A stretch of DNA of 5,181 bases from Eggerthellaceae bacterium (GTDB taxonomy: Bacteria > Actinomycetota > Coriobacteriia > Coriobacteriales > Eggerthellaceae), in contig CAAEDC010000244.1 in NCBI GenBank assembly GCA_900754495.1, positions 1 to 5,181 of the forward strand. The letters run 5' to 3'. Positions 1-5,181 of this stretch are shown here, one piece after another. The notes beneath the pieces were generated by a model. The model made no database searches. It worked only from the letters and a program-made list of their open reading frames with translations, and had not been told where the DNA came from. The position numbers and the translations under genes are program-made. The first letter of the stretch is position 1, and every line of letters begins with the position of its first letter.

Positions 1-17
1 CACATTTGAATAATGTG
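1..17. repeat. Short inverted repeat at the window edge, upstream of lysS
   Basis: CACATT (1-6) and AATGTG (12-17) are perfect 6-base inverted arms around a 5-base centre. The right arm overlaps the next inverted repeat (15-40). AATAAT at 9-14 lies inside and resembles a -10 hexamer (5 of 6 against TATAAT), but any -35 would be outside the window. This could be a small operator, part of a dispersed palindrome, or chance. Confidence 0.35.
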
Positions 18-40
18 ACAGCAGGAACGTCCCCTGTCAC
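15..40. repeat. Inverted repeat in the lysS leader (possible dispersed palindrome)
   Basis: GTGACAG (15-21) and CTGTCAC (34-40) are perfect 7-base arms around a 12-base centre containing AACGTCCC. The form resembles REP-like palindromes scattered between genes in many bacteria; this is an impression, not a search result. Its right arm is also complementary to the lysS Shine-Dalgarno region (62-70), so in RNA the two pairings exclude each other. Confidence 0.5.
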
Positions 41-70
41 GCCCTTGCTGATATCACGAACGACAGGGGA
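30..70 (+). promoter_or_regulatory. Possible hairpin sequestering the lysS ribosome-binding site
   Basis: TCCCCTGTC (30-38) is exactly complementary to GACAGGGGA (62-70), giving a 9-bp stem with a 23-nt loop. The downstream arm contains nearly all of the lysS Shine-Dalgarno sequence AGGGGAG (65-71). If the leader RNA folds this way, ribosome loading would be blocked. The competing hairpin 15-21/34-40 would free the site. No T-box, lysine riboswitch or leader peptide is recognisable in the visible 79 nt. The pairing is seen in the sequence; a regulatory role is inferred. Confidence 0.4.
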
Positions 71-71
71 G
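65..71 (+). promoter_or_regulatory. lysS ribosome-binding site
   Basis: AGGGGAG ends 8 nt before the ATG at 80, a standard Shine-Dalgarno match and spacing. It fixes the lysS start. Confidence 0.85.
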
Positions 72-79
72 TCCATCCA

Positions 80-2035
80 ATGACCGAGAACATCAACGAT
101 ATCGCCCCCGACGCCACGCTCAACGACGAGCGCGCCCGTCGCCTTGCGACGCGCGAGGAGCACCTGGCGGCGGGGACCAATCCGTATCCGGAGCACTCCG
201 AGGTCGTCGACTACGCGGCCGACATCGAGGCGAAGTACGCCGACCTCCCCAACGAGGGCCAGACCGACGACATCGTGAAGATCGGCGGCCGCATCGTCGC
301 CAAGCGCGGCCAGGGCAAGATCTCGTTCGTGGTGCTGCGCGATGCGACGGCCGACATCCAGCTGTTCTGCCGCATCAACGACATGAACGAGGCCGATTGG
401 GAGCTGCTCAAGAAGCTCGATGTGGGCGACATCGTCAACGTCGAGGGCAACGTCGTGCGCACCAAGCGCGGCCAGCTCTCCGTCGCCCCCAAGGCGCTCA
501 AGCTGCTGTCCAAGAGCGTGCGCCCGCTGCCCGAGAAGTTCCACGGCCTGTCCGACAAGGAGACGCGCTACCGCCAGCGCTATGTCGACCTCATCGTCAA
601 CGAGGACGTGCGCGAGACGTTCCGCAAGCGCTCGGCCATCCTGTCGGCGTTCCGCCGCTACATGGAAGGCGACGGCTACATGGAAGTCGAGACGCCCATC
701 CTGCAGACCATCCAGGGCGGCGCCACGGCCAAGCCGTTCATCACGCACTTCAACGCGCTCAACCAGGAGTGCTACCTGCGCATCGCCACCGAGCTGCACC
801 TCAAGCGCCTGCTGGTGGGCGGGTTCGAGCGCGTGTTCGAGATCGGCCGCATCTTCCGCAACGAGGGCATGGACCTCACGCACAACCCCGAGTTCACCAC
901 GATGGAGGCCTACCGCGCCTATTCTGACCTCGAGGGCATGAAGGCGCTCGCCGAAGGCGTCATCAAGGCCGCCAACGCCGCGGTCAACGATTCCGAGCAG
1001 ATCGAGTACCAGGGCATGACGATCGACCTGTCCGGCACGTGGCCGTCCCGCCCCATGACCGAGATCGTCTCCGAGGTCCTCGGCCGCGAGGTGACGATCG
1101 ACACGCCCGCCGAGGAGCTGGCCGCCGAGTGCAAGGCGCGGGGCATCGAGGTCAAGCCCGAGTGGACGACCGGCAAGCTCATCGCCGAGATCTACGACGA
1201 GCTGGGCGAGGACACCATCGTCAACCCGACGTTCGTCGTGGACTACCCGATCGAGGTGAGCCCGCTGGCCAAGCGCTACGACGACGAGCCGCGCCTCACG
1301 CACCGCTTCGAGCTGGTCATCGCCGGCCACGAGTACGCCAACGCGTTCAGCGAGCTCAACGACCCGGTCGACCAGGCCGAGCGCTTCGCCCGCCAGATGG
1401 AGGAGAAGGCCGGCGGCGACGAGGAGGCCATGGAGTACGACGAGGACTATGTGCGCGCGCTGGAGTACGGCATGCCGCCCGCCGGCGGCATCGGCATCGG
1501 CATCGACCGCGTGGTCATGCTGCTGACCAACCAGGCGTCCATCCGCGACGTGCTGCTGTTCCCGCACATGAAGCCCGAGAAGGGCTCGCGCTCCAAGCTC
1601 GGCTCCTCCGACGCCGCCGCGGCCGAGGACGCCTATGCGCCGAACAAGGTCCCCACGGTCGATCGCTCCAAGATCGTCGTCGAGCCGCTGTTCGAGGATC
1701 AGGTCGATTTCGAGACGTTCAGCAAATCGGACTTCCGCGCCGTCAAGGTGAAGGAGTGCGTCGCCGTCCCCAAGAGCAAGAAGCTGCTGCAGTTCACGCT
1801 CGATGACGGAACGGGGACCGATCGCACCATCCTGTCGGGCATCCACGCCTACTACGAGCCGGAGGACATGGTGGGCCGCACGCTGGTCGCCATCACCAAC
1901 CTGCCCCCGCGCAAGATGATGGGCATCGACTCCTGCGGCATGCTGCTGTCCGCCATCCACAAGGAGGGCGACGAGGAGCGCCTCAACCTCCTCCAAATCG
2001 ACGACCGCATCCCCGCCGGAGCCAAGCTTTACTAG
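80..2035 (+). CDS. lysS: Lysyl-tRNA synthetase (class II) with fused C-terminal tRNA-binding domain
   Basis: This cytoplasmic enzyme activates lysine with ATP and attaches it to tRNA-Lys. The 651-residue protein starts with an acidic segment, then an OB-fold anticodon-binding domain (about 65-142). The class II catalytic core follows: motif 1 around GYMEVETPILQ (199-209), motif 2 with FRNEG (259-263) and HNPEFTTME (268-276), a lysine-pocket segment with E418, N421, F423 and E425, and motif 3 GIGIGIDR (470-477). The core ends near FPHMKPE (494-500), the usual end of a bacterial LysRS of about 500 residues. A linker rich in Ala, Ser and Lys (501-540) then leads to an extra domain (about 543-651). 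Signatures such as SGIHAYY (586-592), NLPPRKMMG (607-615) and SCGMLLSA (618-625) match the MetRS C-terminal / Trbp111 / EMAPII-type tRNA-binding fold. All class II motifs are intact, so the enzyme should be active. The ATG at 80 is supported by a good ribosome-binding site. The stop is TAG, followed by terminators. Confidence 0.97.
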   Translation: MTENINDIAPDATLNDERARRLATREEHLAAGTNPYPEHSEVVDYAADIEAKYADLPNEGQTDDIVKIGGRIVAKRGQGKISFVVLRDATADIQLFCRINDMNEADWELLKKLDVGDIVNVEGNVVRTKRGQLSVAPKALKLLSKSVRPLPEKFHGLSDKETRYRQRYVDLIVNEDVRETFRKRSAILSAFRRYMEGDGYMEVETPILQTIQGGATAKPFITHFNALNQECYLRIATELHLKRLLVGGFERVFEIGRIFRNEGMDLTHNPEFTTMEAYRAYSDLEGMKALAEGVIKAANAAVNDSEQIEYQGMTIDLSGTWPSRPMTEIVSEVLGREVTIDTPAEELAAECKARGIEVKPEWTTGKLIAEIYDELGEDTIVNPTFVVDYPIEVSPLAKRYDDEPRLTHRFELVIAGHEYANAFSELNDPVDQAERFARQMEEKAGGDEEAMEYDEDYVRALEYGMPPAGGIGIGIDRVVMLLTNQASIRDVLLFPHMKPEKGSRSKLGSSDAAAAEDAYAPNKVPTVDRSKIVVEPLFEDQVDFETFSKSDFRAVKVKECVAVPKSKKLLQFTLDDGTGTDRTILSGIHAYYEPEDMVGRTLVAITNLPPRKMMGIDSCGMLLSAIHKEGDEERLNLLQIDDRIPAGAKLY

Positions 2036-2045
2036 ACTGAGCGAG

Positions 2046-2063
2046 ACGGGCGTCCCCCGTTTT
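2046..2063 (+). terminator. Weak candidate terminator just after lysS
   Basis: ACGGG (2046-2050) pairs with CCCGT (2056-2060) around a 5-nt loop, directly followed by a short T-run (2060-2063). It lies 11 nt after the lysS stop. The stem is short, so it would probably be a minor stop ahead of the stronger terminator at 2089. Confidence 0.4.
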
Positions 2064-2088
2064 CTCATGAACTTAAGCTATGCGGGCA

Positions 2089-2123
2089 AGAACGCCGCCT
2101 TTCCGGGCGGCGTTCTCGGTTTT
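2089..2123 (+). terminator. Rho-independent terminator of lysS
   Basis: AGAACGCCGCC (2089-2099) and GGCGGCGTTCT (2106-2116) form a perfect 11-bp GC-rich stem with a 6-nt loop. After three bases there is a T-run at 2120-2123. This is the clearest terminator in the window and separates lysS transcription from clpC. The T-run is short, so some read-through is possible. Confidence 0.85.
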
Positions 2124-2170
2124 GCCGGGCGTCGTTTTGGCATGACGCTGCGTGCGGGCTAGCCGCAAAA

Positions 2171-2280
2171 GGGATGAAAAACTGCTGAAGGAGGCGGTCG
2201 AGGGGCGGGAAACAGCCTCCTTGCGCGTCTTTTCAGCCGGATGCGCCGGAAGAGCACCTCCTTGCGTCTCTTTTCATCCC
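2171..2280. repeat. Three-copy short repeat cluster, one copy inverted
   Basis: Three copies of a unit of about 25 bases are visible. Two face plus: 2215-2235 and 2256-2280, with 18 of 20 bases identical between 2216-2235 and 2257-2276. One is inverted: 2171-2195. The conserved parts are CCTCCTT and TTTTCA, extended to TTTTCATCCC in the outer copies, with a variable 7-base middle. The inverted copy can pair with either direct copy: the outer arms GGGATGAAAA (2171-2180) and TTTTCATCCC (2271-2280) are perfect complements, as are AAGGAGGC (2188-2195) and GCCTCCTT (2215-2222). The cluster lies between the lysS terminator and the clpC promoter. It could be a dispersed non-coding repeat, an untranslated RNA or a terminator derivative. 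I do not recognise the family. Confidence 0.65.
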
Positions 2281-2344
2281 GAACGCTTGGGCTTGGATGA
2301 ATTTCCGTCTTGGGAGGCGGATTCGAGCTGGCGCATGCTCGCAG

Positions 2345-2368
2345 GGGCGTCATCCCGCCCGTCTTTTT
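2345..2368 (+). terminator. Candidate terminator upstream of the clpC promoter
   Basis: GGGCG (2345-2349) pairs with CGCCC (2356-2360) around a 6-nt loop. After three bases there is a run of five T (2364-2368), followed by further T-rich sequence. The stem is only 5 bp, so efficiency is uncertain. It would block read-through into the CIRCE-controlled promoter, which starts 18 bases downstream. Confidence 0.4.
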
Positions 2369-2385
2369 CTCATTTTCGTGACGGT

Positions 2386-2412
2386 TTGGCACTCGGTTGA
2401 CAGGAGTGCTAG
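2386..2412. promoter_or_regulatory. CIRCE operator (HrcA-binding site) upstream of clpC
   Basis: TTGGCACTC (2386-2394), a 9-base spacer (2395-2403), then GAGTGCTAG (2404-2412). The CIRCE consensus is TTAGCACTC-N9-GAGTGCTAA, so 16 of 18 arm positions match and the spacer length is exact. CIRCE is bound by the heat-shock repressor HrcA, classically before groES-groEL and the dnaK operon. Here it overlaps the likely clpC promoter, about 110 bases before the start codon, so HrcA should repress clpC until heat or misfolded protein titrates the GroEL-dependent repressor. Confidence 0.85.
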
Positions 2413-2415
2413 AGT
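2386..2415 (+). promoter_or_regulatory. Probable clpC promoter overlapping CIRCE
   Basis: The best vegetative-type pair is TTGGCA (2386-2391) and TAGAGT (2410-2415) with an 18-base spacer, placing transcription start near 2421-2424 and giving a leader of about 100 nt. A perfect -35 consensus TTGACA also sits in the CIRCE spacer (2397-2402), but no good -10 lies 16-18 bases beyond it; the nearest candidate, TAAAGA at 2425-2430, is too far. Either arrangement would be blocked by HrcA. The exact start is uncertain. Confidence 0.55.
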
Positions 2416-2500
2416 GTTTCGTGGTAAAGACGCGGTGTCACTTATCCGCTGCGGCGGGGCGCTTTCGGGCGATCCTCCGGCGACGCGGATCCGCACGACA

Positions 2501-2519
2501 ACCTCCGACGAAACGAGGT
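2501..2519 (+). promoter_or_regulatory. clpC ribosome-binding site inside a small hairpin
   Basis: GAGG (2515-2518) lies 6 nt before the ATG at 2525 and serves as the Shine-Dalgarno. ACCTC (2501-2505) is complementary to GAGGT (2515-2519), with a 9-nt loop, so the site can be closed by a 5-bp stem. An upstream near-duplicate of the complementary strand, CCTCCGGCGA at 2474-2483 against CCTCCGACGA at 2502-2511, offers a second pairing partner. The site itself is well supported; a thermosensor role is speculative. Confidence 0.6.
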
Positions 2520-2524
2520 CATGC

Positions 2525-5095
<2,571 letters not shown>

Positions 5096-5112
5096 GTGTT
5101 TAATGCCATGAC

Positions 5113-5174
5113 GTTGTTTACGCGCAATGGATGACAAATAGGGATGACTCCCGCATGCTGTGAGTTGTCTACGC
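5113..5174. repeat. Direct repeats downstream of clpC
   Basis: GTTGTTTACGC (5113-5123) and GTTGTCTACGC (5164-5174) match at 10 of 11 positions and start 51 bases apart. Between them GGATGAC occurs twice (5129-5135 and 5142-5148), 13 bases apart. These could be regulator-binding sites or -35-like elements for a gene beyond the window, or chance. No coding frame is recognisable in 5096-5181. Confidence 0.35.
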
Positions 5175-5181
5175 TTACGGC

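Larger units (their letters stand above)
2036..2524. other. lysS-clpC intergenic region
   Basis: This 489-base stretch has no convincing gene. In order it holds a weak hairpin with a T-run just after lysS (2046-2063), a strong intrinsic terminator (2089-2123), two small hairpin-capable palindromes (2129-2148 and 2154-2166), a three-copy repeat cluster (2171-2280), another hairpin with a T-run (2345-2368), the CIRCE box and promoter (2386-2415), and the clpC leader. The 2281-2344 segment shows nothing recognisable. In Mycobacterium, lsr2 lies between lysS and clpC1; no trace of an Lsr2-like reading frame is visible here. Confidence 0.7.

Noticed and set aside
1..79. T-box or lysine riboswitch for lysS
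   Set aside because: No T-box core sequence or lysine-aptamer feature is visible in the 79 nt available; the leader may extend beyond the window, so this is only a partial exclusion.
1488..1508. Tandem GGCATC hexamers in lysS
   Set aside because: They encode the Gly-Ile alternation of class II motif 3 and need no other explanation.
2152..2400. Small open frames (82 aa plus, 77 aa minus) in the intergenic region
   Set aside because: No suitable ribosome-binding site, no recognisable domain, and they overlap the repeat cluster, a terminator candidate and CIRCE.
2381..2403. CtsR-type heptad operator before clpC
   Set aside because: CGGTTTGGCA and CGGTTGACA look like a loose direct repeat, but they do not match the GGTCAAA-N3-GGTCAAA heptad pattern; CIRCE explains the sequence better.
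2521..2523. Alternative ATG four bases before the clpC start
   Set aside because: It is out of the ClpC frame and only 2 nt from the Shine-Dalgarno. It is an accident of the sequence ATGCATG.
2297..2524. N-terminal extension of clpC by 76 codons from an upstream ATG
   Set aside because: The extension crosses the CIRCE box and promoter, has no ribosome-binding site at 2297 and no ClpC homology; ClpC begins at MSFEKF (2525).

Overview
This window holds two complete plus-strand genes from a high-GC bacterium: a class II lysyl-tRNA synthetase (lysS, 80-2035) and an AAA+ unfoldase ClpC (clpC, 2525-5095). The strong G/C bias at third codon positions, a lysS-clpC order that recalls the actinobacterial lysS-lsr2-clpC1 neighbourhood, the absence of ctsR-mcsA-mcsB before clpC, and a LysRS with an extra C-terminal tRNA-binding domain suggest an actinobacterial lineage. 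Coriobacteriia (an Eggerthella-like genome) is my best guess. That placement rests on memory and gene content, not on a search.

Layout. Positions 1-79 are the lysS leader. It contains short overlapping inverted repeats, one of which pairs exactly with the lysS Shine-Dalgarno region. lysS follows, with a catalytic body of normal length (about 500 residues) and a fused domain of about 110 residues resembling the MetRS C-terminal / Trbp111 tRNA-binding fold. The 489-base gap (2036-2524) carries a weak and then a strong intrinsic terminator for lysS, a three-copy short repeat cluster with alternative pairing (2171-2280), a third possible terminator, a clear CIRCE operator (HrcA box) with an overlapping promoter, and a leader of about 100 nt in front of clpC. 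clpC encodes a full-length two-ring ClpC with N domain, UVR-type middle domain and ClpP-docking loop. The last 86 bases hold no recognisable gene, only short repeats.

How the parts work together. LysRS charges tRNA-Lys for translation. ClpC unfolds proteins for degradation by ClpP. The terminators and the separate CIRCE promoter indicate that clpC is transcribed independently and is heat-inducible through HrcA, rather than as part of a lysS operon.

The points most worth checking are the CIRCE box controlling clpC, the LysRS C-terminal fusion, the potential RNA switch covering the lysS ribosome-binding site, and the unexplained repeat cluster. I found no mobile element, CRISPR array, RNA gene or clearly new enzyme system.
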